A stretch of DNA of 28,536 nt from an uncultured Candidatus Saccharibacteria bacterium (GCA_938039975.1 CALHTM010000009.1:1-28536); one strand, 5' to 3'; positions 1 through 8,334 are shown, counted from the stretch's first letter. A program made the numbers and translations. The notes: generated by a model not told the origin, from the sequence alone.

Positions 1-2
1 GC

Positions 3-1931
3 GTGGTGTGGAAGATTGAGTACATTCGTCACGAATACCCGTTCAACCCGCGTAGCAAACAGCGCATCATGTACCGGGCCATCCCCAGCTGGTTCTTTGA
101 CATTCAGGGGCAAAAGCCGCTGATGCTGGATGAGAACGAGCATATTAATTGGTTCCCAGTTCACCTGAAGCACGGCCGCTTTGCCAAAAATATCGAACAA
201 GCACCAGACTGGAACCTGAGCCGTGATCGTTTCTGGGCGACGGCTATGCCGGTGTGGAAGGGCGACCGCGGTACGGTGAGGGTGGTTGGCTCGTACGCGG
301 AGCTGAAGGAATTGAGCGGCGTGGAGCTGGATGATTACCACCGCCCGTGGGTGGATGACATCACCTTTGAAATTGACGGCGAGACCTTTACCCGCATTGA
401 CAAGGTACTGGACTGCTGGTTTGAGTCAGGTTCCATGCCGTTTGCGCAGCTGCATTATCCGTTTGAAAACCAGACCAAGTTTGAGCAGAATTACCCGGCG
501 GATTTCATCGTTGAGTACATCGGTCAGGTGCGAGCGTGGTTTTACTATGTACATGCCGTCAACACCGCTTTGGCGGAAATTGGTGCCTTTGGTGGGGCAG
601 GTGCGCAACACAAAAACGCCTACAGCAACGTCATCACCACCGGTGTGGTAGCGGGCAATGACGGCCGCAAGATGAGTAAGTCGCTTGGTAACTTTACCGA
701 CCCGAACGAGCTGATGGATAAATTCAGTGCCGATAGTTTGCGTTTTTTGCTGCTGAGCAGCCCGCTACTGAACGGTGAAGACTTTGCCTTGCACGACAAG
801 GACGTGGGCGACGTGGCGCGCAAGCTCAGCATGGTCTGGAATATGTATGATTTCTTCACGATGTATGCAGAAGTTGACGAGTTCACATTTCCGTACGATA
901 CGGCGTCTTCGGATGCGTTTCTCGTTCACCGTATCACTAATACGGCTCACTCCGATACTCCCGAATCCTTGTCTCGCACTGGAACTGAGAACTCGTTCCA
1001 GATTAGCGTCGATATTGATAAATTATCTAACCCTCTCGATATTTGGATTATCAGTCGTTTGCACGAGCTGGTAGCTAAAGTTGAGGAAAACATGGATGCC
1101 TACAATATTCCTGATGCGCTGAGCCCAATTTTGCCATTCCTGGACGACGCGTCCAACTGGTATGTGCGCCGCAGCCGCCGCCGCTTCTGGAAGTCGGAAG
1201 ATGATGGCGACAAGAACGATGCTTATCAGACGCTACATTATGTGCTGGTGCGCTTGAGCTATATTTTGGCGCCATTTACACCGTTTTTGGCTGAGGAGTT
1301 GTATCACAATTTGACGGGTGATGACGAATCGATTCACTTGAAGGATTGGCTGGCAGCGGGTGCGGTGAATGAGCAGGCGCTAGCTGACATGGCTCGGACA
1401 CGCGAATTGATCAACAACGGTCTGAGTCTGCGCATGAAGAAGGACGAGCATCAGGAGTCGATCAAGGTTCGCCAACCGCTGCAATGTGCGGCATATGCGG
1501 GCGTAAAATTGACTGACTACTATGAACAAATCATGGCCGAGGAGCTCAATGTTAAGGAAATTCGCTGGATTGAGAGTCTAGACGAGCACTTGGCTGATTA
1601 TGATGTGACCGAGGGCGTGATCAAGCCAGATAGCTGGGTAGAAATTAGTAAGCACTTAACGCCCGAACTCAAACGCGAGGGTCTGATGCGTGAAGTCATT
1701 CGCCACGTCCAAAGCGCGCGCAAAAAGGCGGGATTGCAGGTGGATGATAGGATTGAATTGAATATCGCCAGCAGCGACACGGAAATCGCTCAGGCTGTCG
1801 ATGCATTTGCCGATACCATCAAGGCCGAGACGCTGGCTATAAAACTAGGTTCTGCGGCAGATGATATGGAAAAATACGACGTTAAAGTTGACGGTAAACC
1901 GGTAGAAATTTATCTGAAGAAAGCTGATTAA
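3..1931 (+). CDS. ileS: Isoleucine--tRNA ligase, 3' part (5' end outside window)
   Basis: Class I aminoacyl-tRNA synthetase that charges tRNA-Ile in the cytoplasm. Only the C-terminal 642 or so residues are here; the reading frame is open to the window edge, so position 3 is not a real start. Visible are CWFESGSMPFAQ (end of the catalytic core), the KMSKS loop (residues 223-227 of this fragment, DGRKMSKSLGN), the anticodon-binding helical domain (NWYVRRSRRRFW, LAPFTPFLAEELY) and a tail reading LTPELKREGLMREV...VDDRIEL. That tail resembles the DUF5915-type end of archaeal/eukaryote-like IleRS2 rather than the Cys-rich zinc end of the E. coli type; no C-terminal Cys cluster is present. Residues about 297-336 form an unusual low-complexity insertion (see findings). 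The family call is very secure; the IleRS2 subtype is inferred. Confidence 0.96.
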   Translation: MVWKIEYIRHEYPFNPRSKQRIMYRAIPSWFFDIQGQKPLMLDENEHINWFPVHLKHGRFAKNIEQAPDWNLSRDRFWATAMPVWKGDRGTVRVVGSYAELKELSGVELDDYHRPWVDDITFEIDGETFTRIDKVLDCWFESGSMPFAQLHYPFENQTKFEQNYPADFIVEYIGQVRAWFYYVHAVNTALAEIGAFGGAGAQHKNAYSNVITTGVVAGNDGRKMSKSLGNFTDPNELMDKFSADSLRFLLLSSPLLNGEDFALHDKDVGDVARKLSMVWNMYDFFTMYAEVDEFTFPYDTASSDAFLVHRITNTAHSDTPESLSRTGTENSFQISVDIDKLSNPLDIWIISRLHELVAKVEENMDAYNIPDALSPILPFLDDASNWYVRRSRRRFWKSEDDGDKNDAYQTLHYVLVRLSYILAPFTPFLAEELYHNLTGDDESIHLKDWLAAGAVNEQALADMARTRELINNGLSLRMKKDEHQESIKVRQPLQCAAYAGVKLTDYYEQIMAEELNVKEIRWIESLDEHLADYDVTEGVIKPDSWVEISKHLTPELKREGLMREVIRHVQSARKKAGLQVDDRIELNIASSDTEIAQAVDAFADTIKAETLAIKLGSAADDMEKYDVKVDGKPVEIYLKKAD

Positions 1932-1989
1932 GCTGCTAAATTGCGACCAGGAGTACACCCTTATAATTTCCAGGGTTTCTTGGCCATAT

Positions 1990-2018
1990 TTTCGCATAGG
2001 TTAATTAAGTGTTACGAT
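1990..2018 (+). promoter_or_regulatory. Candidate promoter of the GalU-like gene
   Basis: TACGAT at 2013-2018 lies 6 nt before the ATG at 2025, with a weak TTTCGC at 1990-1995 (17-nt spacer). There is no Shine-Dalgarno, so the mRNA is probably leaderless. A second TATAAT at 1962-1967 with TTGCGA at 1941-1946 (15-nt spacer) is an alternative upstream promoter. Confidence 0.45.
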
Positions 2019-2024
2019 AGAGCT

Positions 2025-2858
2025 ATGACTACTATTACCAAAGCTATCATTCCGGTCGCCGGTTGGGGCACGCGGATGTTGCCGATTACTAAATCAATCG
2101 AAAAGTGTATGTTGCCGGTGGGGACGCGGCCAGTGGTTGATTATATAGTGCAGGATATAATTCGGGCGGGTGTCAAGGATATTTATTTCGTGGTTGGCGA
2201 GCAAAGCACTCAGGTACAGAGTTATTATCGGTCAAATATTCAGCTGAATGATTATTTGCGGCGCGCTGGTAAACAGGACAAATTAGCTCTGGTAGCGCCG
2301 CTCCGTGACGTGCGAATACATTTTTTAATTCAGCCTGGTACGGGCGGTTACGGCACGAGTATCCCAGTGGGATTGGCCAGTGAATTCATTTATCCAGGCG
2401 AGTCAGCGTTTGTGGTGATGGGCGATCAATTTTTCTGGCGTGTTGACGGCGGTTCGAATGCAGCAGATCTGGCGGAGTTGGTGGAGGCGCGCGGTTTATC
2501 TGCTGGTTTGCTGGGTAACCCTGTTGAGGAGGCACTTATTCCACAGACGGGCATTATCGAAACCGACCAGCAGGGTAATTTTGTCCGCATCATTGAGAAG
2601 CCGAAGTTAGAAGAAGCGCCGAGCAATCTCAGTAATTCAAGCTTTTACGTTCTTAATAAAGAGATTTTCGAGCTGGCGCGTACATTGCCCGCCAATCCGC
2701 AGCGCGGCGAATTTGAGCTGACCGATGCTATCAATGCGTATATTGCGGGTGGCGGTATCATCGCTGTCGGTGAGGCTAAGGGTGACTACATGGAATGCGG
2801 TTCGCCCAGCGGTTGGCTGCGTGCTAATAACGCCATGGCTGAGTTACAGACAAATTAG
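2025..2858 (+). CDS. galU: GalU-like UTP--glucose-1-phosphate uridylyltransferase / sugar nucleotidyltransferase
   Basis: Nucleotidyltransferase that probably makes UDP-glucose (or a related NDP-sugar) from a sugar 1-phosphate and UTP, feeding cell-surface polysaccharide synthesis. The N-terminal signature AIIPVAGWGTRMLPITK (residues 7-23) followed by KCMLPV is the GalU nucleotide-binding loop; VVMGDQFF and IIEKP are the usual later motifs, and the end KGDYMECGSPSGWL replaces the GalU KGKRYDIGTKLGYL-type segment. The open frame extends upstream to a TTG at 1941, but the conserved sequence begins only at ATG 2025, which also sits 6 nt after a -10 box; 277 aa from there fits the family (about 280-300). 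Substrate identity is inferred: the altered C-terminal motif leaves another NDP-sugar possible. Confidence 0.8.
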   Translation: MTTITKAIIPVAGWGTRMLPITKSIEKCMLPVGTRPVVDYIVQDIIRAGVKDIYFVVGEQSTQVQSYYRSNIQLNDYLRRAGKQDKLALVAPLRDVRIHFLIQPGTGGYGTSIPVGLASEFIYPGESAFVVMGDQFFWRVDGGSNAADLAELVEARGLSAGLLGNPVEEALIPQTGIIETDQQGNFVRIIEKPKLEEAPSNLSNSSFYVLNKEIFELARTLPANPQRGEFELTDAINAYIAGGGIIAVGEAKGDYMECGSPSGWLRANNAMAELQTN

Positions 2859-2887
2859 TTGCACGTATTATCCATCTCTGTTATAAT
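2859..2887 (+). promoter_or_regulatory. Promoter of rplU
   Basis: TTGCAC at 2859-2864, a 17-nt spacer and TATAAT at 2882-2887 form a near-consensus sigma-70-type promoter beginning directly after the galU-like stop codon. Transcription would start near 2894, about 29 nt before the rplU ATG. Confidence 0.8.
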
Positions 2888-2922
2888 TGGCTACTGATAG
2901 TAAATATATTTTAAGGAACGAA

Positions 2923-3228
2923 ATGAAAGCAGTCGTAAAGATCTCTGGCAAACAATACATTGTCAGCGAAAAAGAGTCCCTCTTGGTGGATCTCCTCCCT
3001 GAAGGCACAAAAGAACTCACTCTCGACGCACTTTTAGTGATTGATGGTGATAAAACAAAAGTTGGCACGCCGACGGTAAAAGGCGCGGTGGTAAAAGCGA
3101 AAGTTGTTGAGGCGGAAGTCAAAGGCGATAAAATCCGCGTCATCCGCTACAAAGCTAAAAAACGCGTTCACAAAGAAAACGGCCATCGTCAAAAATATAG
3201 CCGGATTGAGATTACGTCGATTAAATAG
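2923..3228 (+). CDS. rplU: 50S ribosomal protein L21
   Basis: Structural protein of the large ribosomal subunit that contacts 23S rRNA. The 101-aa product has the standard L21 layout: MKAVVKISGKQYIV at the start, VGTPTVKGAVV in the middle, and the basic end YKAKKRVHKENGHRQKYSRI. The open frame extends to a TTG at 2887, but that lies inside the -10 box; ATG 2923 is preceded by an AAGGA Shine-Dalgarno (2913-2917) and gives the family's normal N-terminus. It forms a single-gene unit bounded by its own promoter and a hairpin terminator. The usual partner rpmA is not next to it. Confidence 0.96.
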   Translation: MKAVVKISGKQYIVSEKESLLVDLLPEGTKELTLDALLVIDGDKTKVGTPTVKGAVVKAKVVEAEVKGDKIRVIRYKAKKRVHKENGHRQKYSRIEITSIK

Positions 3229-3244
3229 TAGATACAAACTTGAT

Positions 3245-3276
3245 AAATTGCCCTGTTCTCTGAAGCAGGGCAATTT
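3245..3276 (+). terminator. Hairpin terminator after rplU
   Basis: Perfect 11-bp inverted repeat AAATTGCCCTG (3245-3255) / CAGGGCAATTT (3266-3276) with a 10-nt loop, 16 nt after the rplU stop. The AAA/TTT flanks give a short U-tract. Confidence 0.75.
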
Positions 3277-3304
3277 CATATTTACTAGATGTTTGTGGTA
3301 TAAT
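3275..3304 (+). promoter_or_regulatory. Candidate promoter of parAB
   Basis: TATAAT at 3299-3304, with a poor -35 (TTCATA, 3275-3280, 18-nt spacer) that overlaps the terminator hairpin. The GTG start is 29 nt further on, so this unit has a short leader and a purine-rich SD (GAGAGGG, 3316-3322). Confidence 0.5.
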
Positions 3305-3333
3305 TAAACGTAAGCAGAGAGGGCAGATAAACA

Positions 3334-4098
3334 GTGGCATCTATCATAACGGTTACCAATCAGAAAGGCGGCGTAGGTAAGACAACAACGTCAATTAATC
3401 TGGCTTACTATCTGGCAAAGATGGGCAAGCGGACTCTATTGATTGATTTCGATCCGCAGGGCAATGCAACTAGCGGCTTAGGTATTGATAAGCAGAGCTT
3501 AGAAGTAACTATTGCTGATGCTATTCTCGGCCGTAAAAAATTAGTAGAAGTAACGGTTCCAACCGAGTTTGATAACCTATCGTTGGTGCCTGCTGTGCCA
3601 ACCTTAGCTAATACCGAAGTAGAGCTGGCTCAGACTGATTATCGTTTCAGCCGCCTGAAATATGCTATCAAGGCTTGCACCATAGAGTACGATTACATTA
3701 TCATTGATTGTCCGCCGAGTTTGAGCTTGTTGACAGTTAATGCGTTAATTGCCGCTCAGTATGTTTTACTGCCGGTACAAGCAGAATTCTATGCGTTAGA
3801 GGGCCTAGGTCAGTTACTGGAAACGATGAAACTAGTGCGCAAAAATCTCAATCCAACGCTTGATTTGGTAGGTGTGTTGCCGACAATGGTTGATAACCGC
3901 ACATCACTGTCGACGCAAGTATTAGACGAGATTTCGAAGCATTTTCCAGCCAAAGTATTCAAAACGAAGATTCCGCGCAATGTCCGCTTGGCTGAGGCAC
4001 CGAGCCACGGCTTGCCAATTGGCGCGTATGATAGGTTTAGTAAAGGCGCTCGCGCTTATAAAGCGCTAGCCAAGGAGGTGATTGAGCGTGTCGGCTAA
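3334..4098 (+). CDS. parA: Chromosome-partitioning ATPase ParA (Soj)
   Basis: P-loop ATPase that drives chromosome origin segregation with ParB. The 254-aa protein has the deviant Walker A KGGVGKTT (residues 11-18, with the signature first lysine), Walker A' LIDFDPQGNAT (about 37-47), and Walker B YIIIDCPPSL. The length matches chromosomal Soj proteins without an N-terminal HTH. The start is GTG 3334, placed 11 nt after a purine-rich SD and giving MASIITVTNQKGG as in the family. The 3' end overlaps parB by 11 nt, so the two are translated as one operon. Confidence 0.95.
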   Translation: MASIITVTNQKGGVGKTTTSINLAYYLAKMGKRTLLIDFDPQGNATSGLGIDKQSLEVTIADAILGRKKLVEVTVPTEFDNLSLVPAVPTLANTEVELAQTDYRFSRLKYAIKACTIEYDYIIIDCPPSLSLLTVNALIAAQYVLLPVQAEFYALEGLGQLLETMKLVRKNLNPTLDLVGVLPTMVDNRTSLSTQVLDEISKHFPAKVFKTKIPRNVRLAEAPSHGLPIGAYDRFSKGARAYKALAKEVIERVG

Positions 4099-4972
4099 AA
4101 AAGGCTTAGGACGAGGCTTTGATTCGCTCATTCCAACAGAGCTGCTAGACGAATCGTTCGATCCGACAGCCGAGCAGGACGAACGCGTTAGTGATTTGCG
4201 ATATATTAAATTAGCGTCAATTATGCCCGATCCAGATCAGCCGCGCCGTGAATTTGACGACGATGCGTTGGTTGAATTGAGTAAATCGATCAAAGAGCAT
4301 GGCGTATTGCAGCCAATAGTGGTGCGGCCGCATGGCGACGGCTATATGATTGTGGCCGGCGAACGTCGTTTCCGGGCTTCTAAGCTGGCGAAGCTTGATC
4401 GAATTCCAGCGCTGGTGCGGACGCTATCGGGTCAGCATCGGTTAGAACTGTCGCTGATTGAGAATATCCAGCGCCGCGATCTTAATCCGCTAGAAACAGC
4501 GACGGCGTATTTGAAGCTGCGCGATCAATTTAATCTGACTTTAGATGATATTGGCAAGCGTGTCGGTAAAACGTCGGCGGCGATTGCTAATACTATGCGC
4601 TTGTTGCGCTTGCCGGGGGCGGTGCGCGATGTAGTAGCGCGCGGCGAATTAAGCGAAGGCCAGGCGCGGTCGTTGACGAGCTTGCCAGAAGAGGAAATTT
4701 TGCGGGTTGTTCCGATAATTATAAAAGAACAATGGAGCGCGCGGACGATTGAGCGCTATGTTTCGAATTATAAGAAGTTGCATGGTACAGTATCGACTAA
4801 GGGTAGAAAAGCAGCTCGCAGCTCGAGATTTATTCGCGAAGAGGAATCTTTTGCAAAGCGTTTCGGAACGCCAGTTGCTGTCAAAGAGACTCGGAAAGGC
4901 GCCGGACGGATTATTATTTCATTCAAAGATCAAGCAGATTTCGAGCGAATTGCCAAGTTGTTGGGTGAATAA
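4088..4972 (+). CDS. parB: Chromosome-partitioning protein ParB (Spo0J)
   Basis: CTP-dependent DNA clamp that loads at parS and partners ParA. The 294-aa product starts KKGLGRGFDSLIP, as ParB proteins do. It has the ParB/Srx nucleotide-binding core (QPIVVRPHGDGYMIVAGERRFRA in two blocks, with GERRFR at about residues 96-101), the ENIQRRDLNPLE arginine segment, and an HTH (LTLDDIGKRVGKTSAAIANTMRLL). The C-terminal dimerisation region is short. A TTG at 4082 would also be in frame, but it is only 1 nt from the AAGGAGGTG Shine-Dalgarno (4072-4080). GTG 4088 has proper spacing and is preferred. It overlaps the end of parA. Confidence 0.93.
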   Translation: MSAKKGLGRGFDSLIPTELLDESFDPTAEQDERVSDLRYIKLASIMPDPDQPRREFDDDALVELSKSIKEHGVLQPIVVRPHGDGYMIVAGERRFRASKLAKLDRIPALVRTLSGQHRLELSLIENIQRRDLNPLETATAYLKLRDQFNLTLDDIGKRVGKTSAAIANTMRLLRLPGAVRDVVARGELSEGQARSLTSLPEEEILRVVPIIIKEQWSARTIERYVSNYKKLHGTVSTKGRKAARSSRFIREEESFAKRFGTPVAVKETRKGAGRIIISFKDQADFERIAKLLGE

Positions 4973-5000
4973 CCTCCGAATTGTACTAATCTAACGTTGT

Positions 5001-5022
5001 AAAAATTACATATTGAATTTTT
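5001..5022. terminator. Weak AT hairpin between convergent parB and lepB
   Basis: AAAAATT (5001-5007) and AATTTTT (5016-5022) could pair around an 8-nt loop in the 75-bp convergent gap. It is A/U only and therefore weak, but it could serve both strands. Confidence 0.3.
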
Positions 5023-5047
5023 AGGCTGCTAGTTTGTAACCTTAAAC

Positions 5048-5656
5048 TCAAAACGAGTCTATATTACCTAACGGAAAAATCCGCAAAGCTACTGGTCCGA
5101 CGATATCATAAGTTGGAATGAAGCCCAGTCCGCTACGCGAGTCGAATGAGTTGTCGCCGACTCGATTATCGCCCGCTACGAAAATAGAGCCTTCTGGCAC
5201 TGTCCATTCGCCGCTGTGGCTAGTTGGCGATTTTGGACCGACGTTGTTTTTACGCGTGCTGTCGTCTGGATGAAAGCCTTCGGGATATTTATTATTGTAA
5301 ACCGTTAGCACGCCGTCCTTGACAACGACGCGTTCGCCGGGGAAGGCGATTACGCGTTTGATGATATAGCGATCTGGCGCTCCAGGCCTATAGACGGGAT
5401 TAACAAAAACAACAATCTTTCCACGTTCTGGCAAATACGGTTTATTTTGTATCTGTGCCATGGTTACAGGTATTCGGTTAATAATTAACCGGTCGCCGTC
5501 GGCGAGAGTATTATCCATGCTGTGTCCAGAGACGGAAAAACTGCGAAAAACGTAAGCATTTAATAGCAGAGTGCCAATTAGCACTGCAATAACAAATCCG
5601 CTAAAATTTAAAAAATCCCGAAAGCGCGGATGACGGGTGAGGTAGCTAGCTTCCAT
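5048..5656 (-). CDS. lepB: Signal peptidase I
   Basis: Membrane-bound serine/lysine protease that cleaves signal peptides from Sec- and Tat-exported proteins. The 202-aa product has one N-terminal membrane segment (about residues 19-36), catalytic Ser46 in SGHSMDNTL, general-base Lys100 in YIIKRVIAFPGE, and the box E motif GDNRVGDNSFDSR (162-174). The length fits Gram-positive-type SPase I. The frame runs 12 codons further upstream to 5692, but the ATG at 5656 is 7 nt after a TATAAT box and has no SD, so a leaderless start there is preferred. It is convergent with parB and divergent from the LCP gene. Confidence 0.93.
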   Translation of the reverse strand: MEASYLTRHPRFRDFLNFSGFVIAVLIGTLLLNAYVFRSFSVSGHSMDNTLADGDRLIINRIPVTMAQIQNKPYLPERGKIVVFVNPVYRPGAPDRYIIKRVIAFPGERVVVKDGVLTVYNNKYPEGFHPDDSTRKNNVGPKSPTSHSGEWTVPEGSIFVAGDNRVGDNSFDSRSGLGFIPTYDIVGPVALRIFPLGNIDSF

Positions 5657-5663
5657 TACACTT

Positions 5664-5692
5664 ATTATACTCTGCTTATCGGCAAAAACCAA
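5664..5692 (-). promoter_or_regulatory. Leaderless promoter of lepB
   Basis: Minus-strand TATAAT (5669 to 5664) is 7 nt from the ATG at 5656; TTGGTT (5692 to 5687) is the -35 with a 17-nt spacer. Transcription should begin at or next to the A of the start codon. Confidence 0.7.
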
Positions 5693-5711
5693 CGAAACAA
5701 TAAGCGTGATA

Positions 5712-5740
5712 TTTATTTTTTAGCTAAAATCCTTTATAGT
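5712..5740 (+). promoter_or_regulatory. Leaderless promoter of the LCP gene
   Basis: TATAGT at 5735-5740 is 8 nt before the ATG at 5749; a weak TTTATT at 5712-5717 is the -35 (17-nt spacer). No SD is present. Confidence 0.55.
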
Positions 5741-5748
5741 ACATAGAT

Positions 5749-7419
5749 ATGGTGAAGCGAGCGATAGACGGTTTTGTACCGCGAAATACTCCTGCGCGCA
5801 GAGCGCCTGTTGATAGCCAGAAAAAACCAGCGGTTAATTTCGGCGATATGGGGCATACTGTGTCTGTACGGCGCCAGCAGCAATTGCCGCCGCGGCCGAT
5901 TACTTCGGCGCCAAATAGAGGTGTTCGCAGCGATATTGACGAGTCTCTGCGCGAGATTAGTAATAATCTTGACTTATCTCCATCCAAACATTCTGGCAAA
6001 GGCTCGCCAAAAAATGGCCAAAAAAAGCGCGATTGGAAAAAAATCGCCAAGCGTGCGGCAATCGCAATAACTATTATTGTACTTGGTATTGGTATTTTCC
6101 TGGGGGTACGGGCTTTGATGGCCGGCAATGCTGTTTTTAAGGGTGATATATTCGGTTTCGTACAGAAGAAACCGCTCAAGCAAGATGCTCATGGCCGCAG
6201 TAATATTTTGATACTTGGCACTTCAGAAGACGACGCTGGTCACGAAGCGGGATATCTAACCGACTCGATGATGATCCTTAGTGTTGACCAGAACAAAAAG
6301 AATGCTTATATGATTAGCGTGCCTCGAGACTTATACGTCAAATATGGTAAGAGTTGCCAAGCGGGTTATTCTGGCAAGATTAACGCTTATTTTAACTGCG
6401 TCAACGATAATTGGTCGAGCGACAGCGCTGAGGAAGAGCGTCAGACGGCAACTAGAGCTTTTGTTGGTAATATATTTGGTATTGATGTGCAATATTCGGT
6501 TCATCTGAATTATAGTGTGATGCGTGATTTGGTGGGGGCGCTTGGCGGTATCAAGATTACCATCGACAGCCGCAATCCGAATGGTGTGATGGATAGTAAT
6601 TTTGATTGGAAGTGTGGTACGACGTCTGCCGAGAAGTCTCAGCGTTGTCCGCGCGGCCACTATATTAGCTATCCAAACGGTGAAGTAGAATTAGATGCCG
6701 AGCACGCGCTGTATTTGGCGATGGCGCGCGGCGACCGAGCGCCAACGTACGGTTTCGAACAGTCTAATTTCGACCGCGAAAAAAACCAGCAAAAGATTAT
6801 GGTTGCTATTCGCGACAAGGCCTTGAGTGCCGGCACGCTGGCAGATTTTACTAAAATTTCTGGTATTATCGACGCGATTGGCAAGAATTTACGAACTAAT
6901 TTCGAAAAGAGCGAAGTACGTACGCTGGTCGAGCTGGTACACGACATCAAAAGCGATAATATCAAAAGCGTCAGCTTAATTGATACCGAGCCGGCTATCT
7001 TGACAACTGGCACGTACGGCGGCGCTAGTTCGGTGGTGCCGACGGCCGGAACGTATGACTACAGTCAGCTGCGGGCTTTCGTTAAGAAAAACCTCTATGC
7101 GACAGATATCACTAAAGAAAATGCTAACGTCGTTGTACTTAATGCTACTGGAGTATCAGGCGTGGCGCAAAAACAAGCCGATAAATTAACTGAGCTTGGC
7201 ATGACGGTTAGTACTGTCGGTAATGCGCCGCAAAACGGCTCGTATTCTAGCAACAAGATATATAAAGTCTCAACGCGCGCCAAGACAGCTACGTCTGTAA
7301 AACTGCAGTCGCTTTACGGCGCTGCCCCAGAAGCGGTACAGAGCGTGCCAGGCGTCAAATATAATGCAGAGGTAGACTACGTTATTATCATAGCAGTCAA
7401 GCCTAATGCCGGCGAGTAG
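5749..7419 (+). CDS. LytR-CpsA-Psr (LCP) family wall-polymer transferase with LytR_C domain
   Basis: Membrane-anchored phosphotransferase family that moves undecaprenyl-linked glycopolymers onto peptidoglycan outside the cell. The 556-aa protein has a disordered cytoplasmic tail with Pro/Arg-rich segments (1-98), one membrane helix (about 101-125), the LCP domain (about 150-400) with NILILGTSEDD, LTDSMMILSVD and SVPRDLYVKYG, the conserved HALYLAMARGDRA motif (about 319-331), and a C-terminal LytR_C domain (about 455-551, starting NVVVLNATGVSGVAQ). It is divergent from signal peptidase. The polymer substrate cannot be read from sequence. Acceptor attachment outside the membrane agrees with the uppS/uppP genes in the same window. 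Confidence 0.9.
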   Translation: MVKRAIDGFVPRNTPARRAPVDSQKKPAVNFGDMGHTVSVRRQQQLPPRPITSAPNRGVRSDIDESLREISNNLDLSPSKHSGKGSPKNGQKKRDWKKIAKRAAIAITIIVLGIGIFLGVRALMAGNAVFKGDIFGFVQKKPLKQDAHGRSNILILGTSEDDAGHEAGYLTDSMMILSVDQNKKNAYMISVPRDLYVKYGKSCQAGYSGKINAYFNCVNDNWSSDSAEEERQTATRAFVGNIFGIDVQYSVHLNYSVMRDLVGALGGIKITIDSRNPNGVMDSNFDWKCGTTSAEKSQRCPRGHYISYPNGEVELDAEHALYLAMARGDRAPTYGFEQSNFDREKNQQKIMVAIRDKALSAGTLADFTKISGIIDAIGKNLRTNFEKSEVRTLVELVHDIKSDNIKSVSLIDTEPAILTTGTYGGASSVVPTAGTYDYSQLRAFVKKNLYATDITKENANVVVLNATGVSGVAQKQADKLTELGMTVSTVGNAPQNGSYSSNKIYKVSTRAKTATSVKLQSLYGAAPEAVQSVPGVKYNAEVDYVIIIAVKPNAGE

Positions 7420-7424
7420 GCGGG

Positions 7425-7453
7425 TTATAGAAACAATACTAAGGTGGTATAAT
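7425..7453 (+). promoter_or_regulatory. Leaderless promoter of the 7462 membrane protein
   Basis: TATAAT at 7448-7453 ends 8 nt before the ATG at 7462. The -35 is poor (TTATAG, 7425-7430, 17-nt spacer). No SD. Confidence 0.6.
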
Positions 7454-7461
7454 TAAGCGGT

Positions 7462-8241
7462 ATGAGTTCAACAAAAAAGCATAAGTATAGCTCTAAGGCA
7501 AGCTCGCTGGCTTATGCATCGCTTAATATTTTGCTGGCGCTGGCGGTGTTTGGAACTATTTATGTAACTAATTCGCCAATTTTTGCTTTGCTGCTGGTGG
7601 CGCTTGGCAAATGGCGGATTTTGTCGGTAAGGCCGCGTTTTTGGGCGGCTAATGTTTTGTCTAATTTGGTGGATATTATAGTTGGCGTTAGTTTTGCGCT
7701 GTTAATTTGGCTGTCGGGCGGGTACATGATACTCCAGCTGGGGCTAACAGTATTGCATATTGTCTGGCTGCTATTTATCAAGCAGCGCTCAAAATACACG
7801 TATGCGGTTATTCAGGCTGGTACTGCGCTGTTCTTGGGGTTAGTGACACTGTCGTTGACGGCTTATTCATGGGATTCGTTTTATTTCGTAGCAGTTGTTT
7901 GGGTGATTGCTTATGCGTCAGCGCGACATGTAGCTAGCCGCTACGAGGGAATCAGCACTAATCTTTACGCGATAGCAGCAGCAACAGTGTGCGCTGAACT
8001 CGGCTGGACCTCGTATTATTGGATGATTGCCTATACTGTTCCTGGTTTGGCTGCTATCAAGGTGTCGCAGTTCGCTATATTTGCAGTATTGATGGGTTTC
8101 GTGGCCGAGCGGACAGCGCGCAGCTATCATAAACACGGCGAAGTTCGCTTCGCTGATATTGCAATGCCGATATTATTAACGGCAATGACGATGGTTGTGG
8201 CGTATATCTTTGCGGTTTTGAGCGGCAGCGATGCTTTGTAG
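7462..8241 (+). CDS. Multi-pass integral membrane protein, unknown function
   Basis: I do not recognise the family. The 259-aa protein begins with a short basic tail (MSSTKKHKYSSK) and then has roughly seven to eight hydrophobic segments (about 14-34, 36-48, 62-82, 86-104, 113-130, 133-150, 165-205 in two parts, 233-253), with short basic loops. No enzyme motif, nucleotide-binding loop or cofactor motif is visible. It lies downstream of the LCP gene in the same direction but has its own -10 box 8 nt before the ATG. A transporter, scaffold or polymer-handling membrane role is possible but not shown. Confidence 0.8.
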   Translation: MSSTKKHKYSSKASSLAYASLNILLALAVFGTIYVTNSPIFALLLVALGKWRILSVRPRFWAANVLSNLVDIIVGVSFALLIWLSGGYMILQLGLTVLHIVWLLFIKQRSKYTYAVIQAGTALFLGLVTLSLTAYSWDSFYFVAVVWVIAYASARHVASRYEGISTNLYAIAAATVCAELGWTSYYWMIAYTVPGLAAIKVSQFAIFAVLMGFVAERTARSYHKHGEVRFADIAMPILLTAMTMVVAYIFAVLSGSDAL

Positions 8242-8268
8242 GGCGTTAAGCAGATTTTTAAGGATTCT

Positions 8269-8298
8269 TTAAGACTATATGCGCATAGTAAGTATAAT
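8269..8298 (+). promoter_or_regulatory. Candidate promoter of the HtrA-like protease gene
   Basis: TATAAT at 8293-8298, with a weak -35 (TTAAGA, 8269-8274, 18-nt spacer). The leader is about 30 nt and carries a strong SD (AGAGGAGG, 8321-8328). Confidence 0.55.
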
Positions 8299-8334
8299 GG
8301 ATATGATCAAATTATCGAATAGAGGAGGTTTCTG

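Noticed and set aside
1941..2024. N-terminal extension of the GalU-like protein from TTG 1941
   Set aside because: The 28 extra residues are unlike the family and cover the promoter; the conserved start is ATG 2025.
2887..2922. TTG 2887 as start of rplU
   Set aside because: It overlaps the -10 box; ATG 2923 has the SD and the normal L21 N-terminus.
3334..4972. parS site near parAB
   Set aside because: No sequence close to TGTTTCACGTGAAACA was seen in or around the genes; only a genome-wide search could settle it.
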